Shown: one piece after another, positions 1 to 6,972 of the stretch
Layout of the letters: each line of letters starts with the position of its first letter
How positions within the stretch are numbered: position 1 is the stretch's first letter
DNA from: Acidobacteriota bacterium
GTDB taxonomy: Bacteria > Acidobacteriota > Terriglobia > Terriglobales > Acidobacteriaceae
DNA: 9,969 bases
Reading direction: 5' to 3'
Assembly: GCA_021810175.1 (NCBI GenBank)
Contig: JAJZJJ010000056.1
Span: 1 to 9,969 of the forward strand
The notes under the pieces: model-generated
What the model was told of the DNA's origin: nothing
The model's database searches: none
What the model saw: the letters and a program-made list of their open reading frames with translations, nothing else
Translations under genes and position numbers: made by a program

Positions 1-1
1 G

Positions 2-2005
2 GACCCCGTGTGGGGCTACGAAGCCATCAACGTCGAGGCGCAGCAGAACGATCCTTCTTCGCTGCTGCACTGGATGCGCAATATGATTGCGCTGCGCAAG
101 CTCTTCCAGGTCTTCGGCCGCGGCTCCCTGCGCTTCCTCGAGTCCTCCAATCGCAAGGTGCTCTCCTATGTCCGCCAGTTCGACGGCGAAATGGTCCTCT
201 GCGTCGCAAACCTCTCGCGATTCGCGCAGCCCGTGCAGCTGGATCTGGCCGGAATGGAGGGCATGACGCCGGTCGAAATGCTCGGCTATGTCGAGTTTCC
301 CCCCATTACCAAACAACCCTACTCGCTCACCCTCGGACCCTACGGTTTCCTCTGGCTCGAATTGCAGCCTGCCATCGAAACGGCTGAGCTGCCGACCGGA
401 CCCGACGGCGAGCATGCCTTCTATGTCGAGAACGAAACCGACTGGCAGGCGATTCTCTCGCCCGAAGGTTCCCGCAGGCTCGCCGCTCTGCTTCCCGGCT
501 GGCTCATTCGCCAGCGCTGGTTCGGAGGCAAGTCGAAGACCATCGTTGGTGCTCAGGTGACGGACTCGCTCCTCTTCGACTCGGATCGGGCGGCGCTGCT
601 GTGGGTGGATTTGTCCTATGCCGAAGGCGAATCCGACACCTGGCTGATTTGCCTCGCCATGACCTTCGGTGAAGCCGCCGATGGGCTGCGCGAGTCCCTC
701 GGCAACCAGGTGCTTTCCACCGTCGGTTCCACCGGCCTCACCGGTGTTCTGCATGAGGGTATGCTGCGCGGGAGCACAGCCGAAGCGCTCCTGCAGATGA
801 TCGACCAGGGAAAAGAACTGCCCACGCAAAAAGGAACGCTGCGCGGCCTCCCCAGCGCGGCACTGCCAGCGCTGCGCGGACACGCCGCATTGCCCGCACG
901 CACCGCCGGCGCGGAGCAAAGCAACACCTCGGCCATCTTTGGCGAGCGTCTCATTATGAAGCTCTTCCGGCGGCAGCAGCACGGCCCCAATCCGGACGTG
1001 GAAATTGGCAGCTTCCTCACCGAGACCACCCAGTTTGCGAATATCCCTCCCTTTGGCGGCGCCATGGAGTACCGGCGCGATGGCGGAGAACCGGCAACCG
1101 TCGCTCTGCTGCAGGGGCTGGTGCAGAACGAAGGCGATGGCTGGCAGTGGACGCTGGAGGAACTGGATCGCTATTACGAAGCTGCCGCCATCCGTTCCCA
1201 GTCAGCGGGCGCTCTGTCTCCCGAAGCGCTTGCGGCCAGTCCCGAGGCCCGGGAGTACGCAGGAACGTATCTCGATGCGGCAGCCATTCTGGGACGGCGT
1301 ACCGGCGAGTTGCACCTCGCGCTCGCCTCCGGCCGCGATCCGGCCCTGGCTCCGCTGATCCCCGCGCCCGACGACCTCGACCAGCTCCGGGAGCAGATGG
1401 GAGTTCATGCTGCCCGCTCCTTTGAAGCCCTCAAAAACAACCTCTCGCGTCTCCCCGAGGATGCAATCGAGCCGGCTGGCCTCACCCTGAGCCGTCGCGG
1501 AGCATTGCTTGCTCGTCTGCGGCGCATCGGCAACCTGCGCGACCCGGGCCAGTGGATCCGTATCCACGGCGATTACCACCTCGGCCAGGTCCTCCGCTCC
1601 AGGGGCGACTTTGTCATCCTCGACTTCGAAGGCGAGCCTGCCCGCTCCCTGGCCGAGCGCCGCGCGAAGCATTCGCCGCTCAAGGACGTCGCCGGAATGC
1701 TGCGCTCCTTCAGCTACGCCGCCTATGCCGCGCTCACGAAATACACCAGCCGCCGACCCGAGGATTTCGCTCAGATGGAGGCATGGGCGCGCTCCTGGGA
1801 AGCTTTGGTTTCCGCCGAGTTCCTGCGCGCGTATCGTGAAACTGTGGCGGGTGTTCCGATCGTCCCGGCCTCCGCCCAGGATTTCGATGCGCTTTTGGAA
1901 ATTTATGTCCTCGATAAGGCGCTCTACGAACTCGTGTACGAGCTGAACAATCGCCCCGCGTGGATTCGCATCCCGCTGCATGGCATTTTGTCACTGCCGT
2001 TGTAA
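2..2005 (+). CDS. treS: Trehalose synthase-maltokinase fusion (5'-truncated by window edge)
   Basis: This is the C-terminal two-thirds of a bifunctional enzyme. TreS (GH13 family) interconverts maltose and trehalose, and the fused maltokinase phosphorylates maltose with ATP to maltose-1-phosphate, the substrate of GlgE in alpha-glucan synthesis. The open frame enters at base 2 with DPVWGYEAINVEAQ, a typical TreS segment, so the GTG at 8 is an internal codon and not a start. Numbered from base 2, residues 1 to about 122 are the end of the GH13 domain and its beta-sandwich. From about 147 the maltokinase N-terminal cap begins (RQRWFGGKSK near 170-179). The kinase core follows, with the catalytic-loop motif HGDYHLGQ near 522-529 and the metal-binding LDFEGEP near 540-546. 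The protein ends in RIPLHGILSLPL, as in related fusions. Full-length fusions are usually about 1,100 residues, so roughly 430 are missing upstream. The next gene follows after 18 bp. The kinase looks catalytically intact. Confidence 0.94.
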   Translation, partial: DPVWGYEAINVEAQQNDPSSLLHWMRNMIALRKLFQVFGRGSLRFLESSNRKVLSYVRQFDGEMVLCVANLSRFAQPVQLDLAGMEGMTPVEMLGYVEFPPITKQPYSLTLGPYGFLWLELQPAIETAELPTGPDGEHAFYVENETDWQAILSPEGSRRLAALLPGWLIRQRWFGGKSKTIVGAQVTDSLLFDSDRAALLWVDLSYAEGESDTWLICLAMTFGEAADGLRESLGNQVLSTVGSTGLTGVLHEGMLRGSTAEALLQMIDQGKELPTQKGTLRGLPSAALPALRGHAALPARTAGAEQSNTSAIFGERLIMKLFRRQQHGPNPDVEIGSFLTETTQFANIPPFGGAMEYRRDGGEPATVALLQGLVQNEGDGWQWTLEELDRYYEAAAIRSQSAGALSPEALAASPEAREYAGTYLDAAAILGRRTGELHLALASGRDPALAPLIPAPDDLDQLREQMGVHAARSFEALKNNLSRLPEDAIEPAGLTLSRRGALLARLRRIGNLRDPGQWIRIHGDYHLGQVLRSRGDFVILDFEGEPARSLAERRAKHSPLKDVAGMLRSFSYAAYAALTKYTSRRPEDFAQMEAWARSWEALVSAEFLRAYRETVAGVPIVPASAQDFDALLEIYVLDKALYELVYELNNRPAWIRIPLHGILSLPL

Positions 2006-2023
2006 CAGACAGAGAGATTCCGG

Positions 2024-3274
2024 ATGGCGCCCATCGAATTCAGCGAAGAGACGAAACAACAAATCGAGCGCATCGGCTCGGCGGACGTGGTCATCGGCGT
2101 GGCCGGCGCGGTTTCCCTGGACGAGTTCCAGGCTCGTGCGCGGAAGGTGGCTTCCGAGCTCGGTTCCAGCTTTGCCTCGCTGCGCTTCATATTCGCGTGG
2201 CCCGGCCAGGGCGTCACCGCACTCACCAGCCTGAACGGCAGCGAAGAAGGCCCCGTGCTCTTTCCCTTTGCGGCGCCTCCGCAGGGCGCAGCCGAGTTCT
2301 GGGCGGCCATCTCCGCGACCCAGCGGGCCGTGCTGGCGCTGGCCTCCTCGCTGAATGCAAAAGCCTGCGTGGTCCTCGGCGCCGACCTCGCGGCCATGGA
2401 TGCCCACTCCATCCAGCTGCTGATCTATGCCATCCTTGAGCGGCAGTGCGGCCTCGCCATGCCTCTCTATCCCACCGGAAGGTTCGATGGCCTCATCAAC
2501 AGCGGCATTCTGGCCCCGCTCCATCGCGCTCTCTACGGAAAGCGAATCGCCTTTCCCTTGTCCTATGAATTTGCCGCTTCCGGATCCATGGCCTCCCGCC
2601 TGGTGCGCGGTGAAACCGGCAACAATCATGCGCTCCAGGGTTTGCTGTGGCCCGCGACGGTGGCCATCACCCAGTCGCCGCAGTCTCCCATTGGGCAAGT
2701 CCACATGGATGTCCGCCGCCAGCTCGCGGCTGGCGGTCTCGATCTCAGTGCCGTCCTCTCCCAGATCGTTGGTTCGCTCTTCCAGGAGATGGAAGCCTTT
2801 GCCTCGCACTGGCAGCGTGTCCGCGGTTCTCAGCCTCTGCCCGTTTGGGGCAATCCCCCGGAGGTTGAAGCTTCGCCGCGCGAAATCGATACCCGCCCCA
2901 TGTTCGACTCGTTCCTGCTGGGCTCCAAAAACCTCGACGAGGTCTGGCGTCTGCTGCTCCCGCCGAATACCATGCTGGAGTTGCGCCGCCTCGTGCGCCT
3001 GCCGCCCGAAAGCTTTCGGATGCCGGACGATCTCTGGGCGGGCATCGTATATGATTTTGCACTGGCTTACCGGCTGCGCACCATCAGCCGCGGCCATCTG
3101 CTCGGCGCCCTCACGCCTTTGTACCTGGGCTGGGTCGCCTCCCGTGTGCGGGAGATTTCCAGCCTGAGCAGCGAAGCCGTTGAGCAGCGGCACGAGCAGT
3201 TTGCCCGCGCCTGGGAGGAAAAGAAGCCCTACCTGCTGTCCAGGTGGAGATGGCCGGATCGCTTCAATCCCTGA
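2024..3274 (+). CDS. Family-2-like glycosyltransferase homologue, probably catalytically degenerate
   Basis: This 416-residue soluble protein has no signal peptide or membrane segment. Its architecture resembles bacterial GT2-type proteins related to glucosyl/mannosylglycerate synthases: a GT-A-like N-terminal half and a helical C-terminal half. Recognisable landmarks are ADVVIGVAG (20-28), LGADLAAMD (118-126), the block LYPTGRFDGLINSG (148-161) followed by RALYGKRI (168-175), and a C-terminal block YDFALAYRLRTISRGHLLG (near 344-362) leading to ALTPLYLG. Several usual functional positions differ. The PSYNE-like stretch after the first strand is replaced by AGAVS, a DGGSTD-like stretch by WPGQGV, DADL by GADL, and the GGDF-like site by SYEF (180-183). 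By pattern it therefore looks like a pseudoenzyme, or one with different chemistry. The ATG at 2024 starts 18 bp after the TreS stop, with a weak AGAGAG upstream. The frame ends 15 bp before the next gene. Substrate and role are unknown. The family assignment is from memory of the fold's motifs and is moderate. Confidence 0.6.
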   Translation: MAPIEFSEETKQQIERIGSADVVIGVAGAVSLDEFQARARKVASELGSSFASLRFIFAWPGQGVTALTSLNGSEEGPVLFPFAAPPQGAAEFWAAISATQRAVLALASSLNAKACVVLGADLAAMDAHSIQLLIYAILERQCGLAMPLYPTGRFDGLINSGILAPLHRALYGKRIAFPLSYEFAASGSMASRLVRGETGNNHALQGLLWPATVAITQSPQSPIGQVHMDVRRQLAAGGLDLSAVLSQIVGSLFQEMEAFASHWQRVRGSQPLPVWGNPPEVEASPREIDTRPMFDSFLLGSKNLDEVWRLLLPPNTMLELRRLVRLPPESFRMPDDLWAGIVYDFALAYRLRTISRGHLLGALTPLYLGWVASRVREISSLSSEAVEQRHEQFARAWEEKKPYLLSRWRWPDRFNP

Positions 3275-3280
3275 CCAACA

Positions 3281-3286
3281 AGGAGG
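3281..3286 (+). promoter_or_regulatory. Strong Shine-Dalgarno AGGAGG that bears on the start of the CmpX-like gene
   Basis: A perfect AGGAGG lies directly before two adjacent ATG codons at 3290 and 3293. The spacer is 3 bases to the first and 6 bases to the second. The second ATG therefore fits the usual 5-9 base spacing better, and the protein may be one residue shorter than the longest frame. Confidence 0.75.
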
Positions 3287-3289
3287 AAG

Positions 3290-3997
3290 ATGATGTGGAA
3301 TCAGGTGGAATTATCGCTGCATGAGTCCATGGTTCGAGTCATGAACCGGGTCGCAACTCTGCTGCCGGGGATTGTCGCGTTCATCCTTGCCTTTCTCTTC
3401 TTCCTTCTCGTCGGCTGGCTCATCGCTGTCGTCGTTCGGAAGATCCTCGAAGCCGTGCATTTCGACGAGCGTATGAGCAGTGGCTCTGGCGCCATGGCGG
3501 AATGGGCGCCTCGCCTCACGCCCACCCAGCTCATCGCCCGCGGCGTCTTCTGGTGCTTCATCACCGTTGGAATCATGGTCGGGGTCTCCACCTTCGCCGC
3601 GGGAACTTCAGAAAGCGTCGTCTCCGTCTGGGTCCTGTCCTATGTCCCTCGCGTCATCGGCGCCGTCCTGCTGCTGTTTGCAGGCAACATCGCGGCGCGC
3701 TTCGTCTCGCGCAGCGTCCTCATCACCGCGGTCAATCTCAACCTCAGCTACGCCCGGATTCTGAGCATGGGCGCGCGCTGGATGATCCTGGTGCTCACCG
3801 GCGCCATGGTGCTCGATCACCTCGATCTGGGCGGCGAAATCGTCGAGCTGGGCTTCGGAATCCTCTTCGGCGGCATCGTGCTGGCCCTCGCGCTCGCCGT
3901 CGGCCTCGGCTCCCGCGACCTCGTGAGCCGCTCCCTGGAAAGGGAAGCGGGCCGCCCGGCGGAGACTTCCCAGCCCGAGCAGATTCACCACTTCTGA
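3290..3997 (+). CDS. Mechanosensitive-channel-like TM-helix-repeat membrane protein (CmpX-like)
   Basis: This 235-residue integral membrane protein has about five hydrophobic segments, near residues 24-49, 82-104, 115-139, 161-178 and 184-207. The last segment (GILFGGIVLALALAVGLGSR) is a Gly/Ala-rich helix like the pore-lining helix of MscS-family channels. It is followed by RDLVSRSLERE and a short polar tail. The MscS cytoplasmic beta-domain is absent. That matches the small 'TM helix repeat' proteins related to CmpX, which are linked to osmotic or envelope-stress phenotypes but have no firmly established transport activity. The start could be 3290 or 3293 (see the Shine-Dalgarno entry). It lies 15 bp after the glycosyltransferase-like gene and 23 bp before murE, so it probably ends the upstream three-gene unit. 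Membrane topology is secure from hydropathy, and the family call is moderate. It might act in osmotic homeostasis, but only the context suggests this. Confidence 0.66.
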   Translation: MMWNQVELSLHESMVRVMNRVATLLPGIVAFILAFLFFLLVGWLIAVVVRKILEAVHFDERMSSGSGAMAEWAPRLTPTQLIARGVFWCFITVGIMVGVSTFAAGTSESVVSVWVLSYVPRVIGAVLLLFAGNIAARFVSRSVLITAVNLNLSYARILSMGARWMILVLTGAMVLDHLDLGGEIVELGFGILFGGIVLALALAVGLGSRDLVSRSLEREAGRPAETSQPEQIHHF

Positions 3998-4012
3998 CCC
4001 TGCTCGTACAAT
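3984..4012 (+). promoter_or_regulatory. Candidate sigma-70-type promoter for murE (possibly leaderless)
   Basis: TTCACC at 3984-3989 (4 of 6 matches to TTGACA) is followed after exactly 17 bases by TACAAT at 4007-4012 (5 of 6 matches to TATAAT). A start about 7 bases downstream of the -10 would fall near 4019, almost on the murE ATG at 4021. No Shine-Dalgarno sequence precedes that ATG, which agrees with a leaderless transcript. The -35 box lies inside the last codons of the upstream gene. It is predicted from pattern alone. Confidence 0.45.
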
Positions 4013-4020
4013 TCAGATGA

Positions 4021-5529
4021 ATGCATTTTGACGATCTCCTGCGCGGAGCCGAAGTCGTGCGTCGCGCCGGCCCTAATCCGGAAATCGGCGGCATCGAGTA
4101 TGACTCGCGCCGCGCCGGTCCCGGCTCGCTCTTCTTGGCCATGCAGGGCGGCACCACCGACGGCAACCGCTACATCGGTCGCGCGATCGCTCAGGGCGCC
4201 GTGGCGATCGTCTCCGACTCCGCGGCAGCCTTCGCCGATACGGCCCAGCTCTACCCGGGAACGGCGGTCGCTCAGGTTCCCGCCGGCGCCGGCAGGCGCG
4301 CCATGGCCATTCTGGCAGCCAACTTCTTCGGGCATCCGGAACGGCAGCTCGGCCTCAGCGGCGTCACCGGGACCAACGGCAAAACGACCACCGCCTTCCT
4401 GCTGGAAGCCATGCTCAACTCGGCCGGCCGCAAATCCGTCCTCGTGGGAACGATCGAGAACCACGTAGCCGGCCAGGTCCGTCCCTACCTGCACACCACT
4501 CCGGAATCCCGCGATCTGCTGGCTCTCTTCCGCGAAGGCGTGGACCTGGGTGCAACCGAGGCGGTCATGGAGGTCTCCTCCCACGCCCTCGCCCAGGGCC
4601 GCGTCTTTCGTATGCCGTTCGATGTCGCGATCTTCACCAATCTCACCCAGGATCACCTCGACTTCCACGGCACCATGGACAACTACTTCGCCGCCAAGCG
4701 CGCTCTGTTTGACGGCGAACTGGGCACGGCCCCGCGCGTCGCTGTTCTCAATGTCGATGACCCCCATGGCGCGGAACTGGCCATCGTCGCCCGTGCGGCG
4801 GGAGCGGAAATCTTCTCCTATGGCCTTGCCGCGGCCGAGTTCCGTGTCGAGTCCGCGCAAATGTCCGCCGCCGGTATGACCTTCCGCCTCCTCACCCCCT
4901 TTGGCGCGGCGGACGTGAACACGCGTCTGACCGGTCGCGTGAATCTCTATAACCTGCTGGCGGCTTCTGGCGCGGCGATGGCGCGCGGCCTCAGCCTCGA
5001 ACAGGTAGCGGCTGGAGCCGCGGCGCTCCACTGCGTTCCCGGACGCTTCCAGACCGTCGACGTCGGACAGCCCTTCACCGTCGTCGTCGACTACGCTCAC
5101 ACCGACGATGCCCTGCGGAATCTCACCGCCCTGGCCCGCGAATTCGTCGGACAACAACGCCGCGTCATCACCGTCTTTGGCTGCGGTGGCGACCGTGACC
5201 GCGCCAAGCGCCCCAGAATGGGCCGGGCCGCTGGCGAAGGCAGCGATTTTGTCGTCCTCACGTCGGACAATCCGCGCAGCGAAGCGCCGAAGGCCATCAT
5301 GGCCGATGCTTTGCCCGGCCTCCTCGCGACCGGAACCGATCATACGACCGAGCCCGACCGCGCGCGGGCGATCCGCATCGCCGTCGAGGCTGCCCGCCCC
5401 GGAGATATTGTCCTGATCGCCGGCAAGGGCCACGAAAAATATCAGGAACTGCGCGACGAAACCATCCCGTTCGACGATGTCAGCGTTGCGGAAGCTGCGA
5501 TTCAGGAAAGCATGGGGATGCGGAAATGA
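4021..5529 (+). CDS. murE: UDP-MurNAc-L-Ala-D-Glu:meso-diaminopimelate ligase
   Basis: MurE is a cytoplasmic ATP-dependent Mur ligase that adds the third stem-peptide residue to UDP-MurNAc-L-Ala-D-Glu. The 502-residue length is normal for the family. An N-terminal UMP-binding domain contains YDSRRAGPGSLFLA (27-40). The central ATPase domain has the P-loop GVTGTNGKTTT (114-124), the substrate-binding HTTPESRD (158-165), VSSHAL (185-190) and NLTQDHLDFHGTM (207-219). YFAAK supplies Lys226, the expected carbamylated lysine. The C-terminal domain has GRFQTVDV (341-348), DYAHTDDAL (357-365; many homologues have TPDA), DNPR (416-419) and GKGHE (468-472). DNPR is the signature of meso-diaminopimelate rather than L-lysine specificity. 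The ATG at 4021 gives the standard N-terminus but has no Shine-Dalgarno sequence. An out-of-frame ATG at 4017 opens only a four-codon frame. The stop overlaps the murF start by 4 bases (ATGA), which implies translational coupling. No ftsI or ftsL lies immediately upstream. Confidence 0.97.
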   Translation: MHFDDLLRGAEVVRRAGPNPEIGGIEYDSRRAGPGSLFLAMQGGTTDGNRYIGRAIAQGAVAIVSDSAAAFADTAQLYPGTAVAQVPAGAGRRAMAILAANFFGHPERQLGLSGVTGTNGKTTTAFLLEAMLNSAGRKSVLVGTIENHVAGQVRPYLHTTPESRDLLALFREGVDLGATEAVMEVSSHALAQGRVFRMPFDVAIFTNLTQDHLDFHGTMDNYFAAKRALFDGELGTAPRVAVLNVDDPHGAELAIVARAAGAEIFSYGLAAAEFRVESAQMSAAGMTFRLLTPFGAADVNTRLTGRVNLYNLLAASGAAMARGLSLEQVAAGAAALHCVPGRFQTVDVGQPFTVVVDYAHTDDALRNLTALAREFVGQQRRVITVFGCGGDRDRAKRPRMGRAAGEGSDFVVLTSDNPRSEAPKAIMADALPGLLATGTDHTTEPDRARAIRIAVEAARPGDIVLIAGKGHEKYQELRDETIPFDDVSVAEAAIQESMGMRK

Positions 5530-6944
5530 AGCTGACGCTGGAACAGGCCGCCCGAGGCGCGGCCGCCGAGTTGCTGAATGGCGCAGGAGCCGGGTCGGCC
5601 ACCGGCTACTCCATCGATTCCCGTACCCTGCAGCCCGGAGATTTGTTCTTTGCCATCCGTGGCGAGCGCTTCGACGGCCATGACTTTGTCGCCGCCGCTC
5701 TGGATCGTGGCGCATCTGCCGCGGTCGTCGCCCGTGACCGCTTCCTCTCGCTGCCTGCCAAAGTCCGCCAGCATCCTCTGCTCCTCGTCGATAACCCCCT
5801 GATCGCCCTGCAGCGCCTGGCCGCCGGTGTGCGTCGGCACTGGGGCCGGCGCGTCATCGGTATCACCGGCTCGGCGGGCAAAACCACGACCAAGGAGGCG
5901 GTGGCGGCTGTTCTGAGCGCGAAGTTCAGCGTCCTCAAGTCGCAGGGAAATCTCAATAATGGATTCGGCCTCCCGCTGCAGTTGCTGAAGCTTGAGCCGG
6001 AACACGAGATTGCCGTCATTGAAATGGGAATGTCCGCCGCCGGCGAGATCGCCGCGCTGTGCAAAATCGCCGCTCCCGACTGGGGAGTCGTCACCAACGT
6101 CGGCAATGCGCATGCCGAAAACTTTCCCGACGGCGTTGCCGGCATCGCCCGCGCCAAATATGAACTGGTCGCGGCGCTTCCGCGAAACGGCGTCGCCTTT
6201 CTCAACTGCGACGATCTCTACGTCTCCCAGTTCGGCCGCGACTTCGAGGGCCGGGCTGTGTACTACGGCCGCGGTCCCTGTGCCGATCCGCGCGCCGAAA
6301 AAATGGCCTCGCTCGGAGCCGATGGCATGGAGGTCCGCCTCCGCGCGGGCGACCGTACCTGCGACCTTCGTCTCCGCCTGCTCGGCGAGCACAATGTGGC
6401 CAATTCCATAGCCGCAGTCGCCGTCGGCCTCGAAGCTGGCGTCCCGCTGGAGGCCTGCTGTTCCGCGCTTGCCAACCTGGAGCCGGCGGACAAGCGCGGC
6501 CAGGTGCTCACCTTTCGCAATGCCACCCTCATCAACGACTCCTACAACTGCAATCCGGCTGCGCTGAAAGCCATGATTGCCGTGCTCCGGAGCATGCCCG
6601 CCGATCGCCGAATCCTTGTCGCCGGAGAAATGCTCGAACTGGGGCCGGAAACCGCCGCCCTCCACGCTGCCTGCGGAAAAGCTGCGGCCGAAGCCGGAAT
6701 CGACCTCATCCTTGCCGTCCGGGGACAAGCTCGCCATATCGCTGACGCGGCCCAGACCGCCGGTGCCGAAGCCCTTTTCCTCGAAACGCCCGAAGCGGCC
6801 GGCCAGTGGCTCCGCGACCATCTTCTTCCCGGAGACGCCGTGCTGCTCAAGGCCTCGCGCGGCGTGCGCCTGGAGCGCGCCCTTGACGTGTTGCAGGCCC
6901 CCGAAAAAGATCGCGATTCCTCACAGCCTGGCACGGTAAGATAG
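5526..6944 (+). CDS. murF: UDP-MurNAc-tripeptide:D-alanyl-D-alanine ligase
   Basis: MurF completes the cytoplasmic pentapeptide precursor by joining D-Ala-D-Ala to UDP-MurNAc-L-Ala-D-Glu-mDAP with ATP. The 472-residue protein has the three-domain Mur ligase layout. The N-terminal substrate domain contains [19 protein letters not shown] (28-46). The ATPase domain has the P-loop [12 protein letters not shown] (112-123), the MurF-typical NLNNGFGLP (142-150), EMGMS (166-170) and [10 protein letters not shown] (191-200). The C-terminal domain has NDSYNCNP, where most homologues have DSYNANP, then GEMLELG and KASRGVRLE. The ATG sits inside the murE stop (4-base ATGA overlap), and GGGGA at 5514-5518 offers a modest Shine-Dalgarno sequence about 7 bases upstream. 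It ends 28 bp before mraY. The last 15 or so residues form a polar tail that is not part of the fold. Nothing suggests loss of function. Confidence 0.97.
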   Translation: MKLTLEQAARGAAAELLNGAGAGSATGYSIDSRTLQPGDLFFAIRGERFDGHDFVAAALDRGASAAVVARDRFLSLPAKVRQHPLLLVDNPLIALQRLAAGVRRHWGRRVIGITGSAGKTTTKEAVAAVLSAKFSVLKSQGNLNNGFGLPLQLLKLEPEHEIAVIEMGMSAAGEIAALCKIAAPDWGVVTNVGNAHAENFPDGVAGIARAKYELVAALPRNGVAFLNCDDLYVSQFGRDFEGRAVYYGRGPCADPRAEKMASLGADGMEVRLRAGDRTCDLRLRLLGEHNVANSIAAVAVGLEAGVPLEACCSALANLEPADKRGQVLTFRNATLINDSYNCNPAALKAMIAVLRSMPADRRILVAGEMLELGPETAALHAACGKAAAEAGIDLILAVRGQARHIADAAQTAGAEALFLETPEAAGQWLRDHLLPGDAVLLKASRGVRLERALDVLQAPEKDRDSSQPGTVR

Positions 6945-6963
6945 CGGCAACCACCCGTCCACC

Positions 6964-6968
6964 GGAGG
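6964..6968 (+). promoter_or_regulatory. Shine-Dalgarno GGAGG that fixes the TTG start of mraY
   Basis: GGAGG lies 4 bases before the TTG codon at 6973. No in-frame ATG or GTG nearby gives the conserved MraY N-terminus. The next in-frame ATG, at 7084, would remove the first membrane helix. This ribosome binding site therefore supports initiation at a rare TTG. Confidence 0.8.
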
Positions 6969-6972
6969 CCGT

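Noticed and set aside
1991..3193. 400-codon minus-strand open frame opposite the glycosyltransferase-like gene
   Set aside because: I considered it because the plus-strand product is less familiar. The plus-strand protein has recognisable family blocks and fits tightly spaced same-strand neighbours; the antisense product does not.
3942..3971. Nested inverted repeats (GGGAAG/CTTCCC around CGGG/CCCG) as a terminator before murE
   Set aside because: The stems are short, lie inside the coding sequence, have an 18-base interior and no T-tract. Such pairings are frequent in GC-rich DNA.
4369..4393. Repeated GTNGKTTT-type P-loop coding segments in murE, murF and murD as a DNA repeat
   Set aside because: The similarity is at protein level and reflects the shared ancestry of Mur ligases; the DNA around it is divergent.
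3985..5715. 576-codon minus-strand open frame opposite murE
   Set aside because: It is antisense to a clearly conserved murE and the start of murF. Its low-complexity Gly/Arg/Asp-rich translation is what GC-rich third positions produce on the opposite strand, and it has no recognisable domain.
5502..6821. 439-codon minus-strand open frame opposite murF
   Set aside because: It is antisense to all the conserved murF motifs and its translation is shadow-like, so it is not a gene.
6937..6942. TAAGAT as a -10 promoter box for mraY
   Set aside because: No acceptable -35 hexamer lies 16-18 bases upstream, and mraY is well explained as part of the murE-murF operon.
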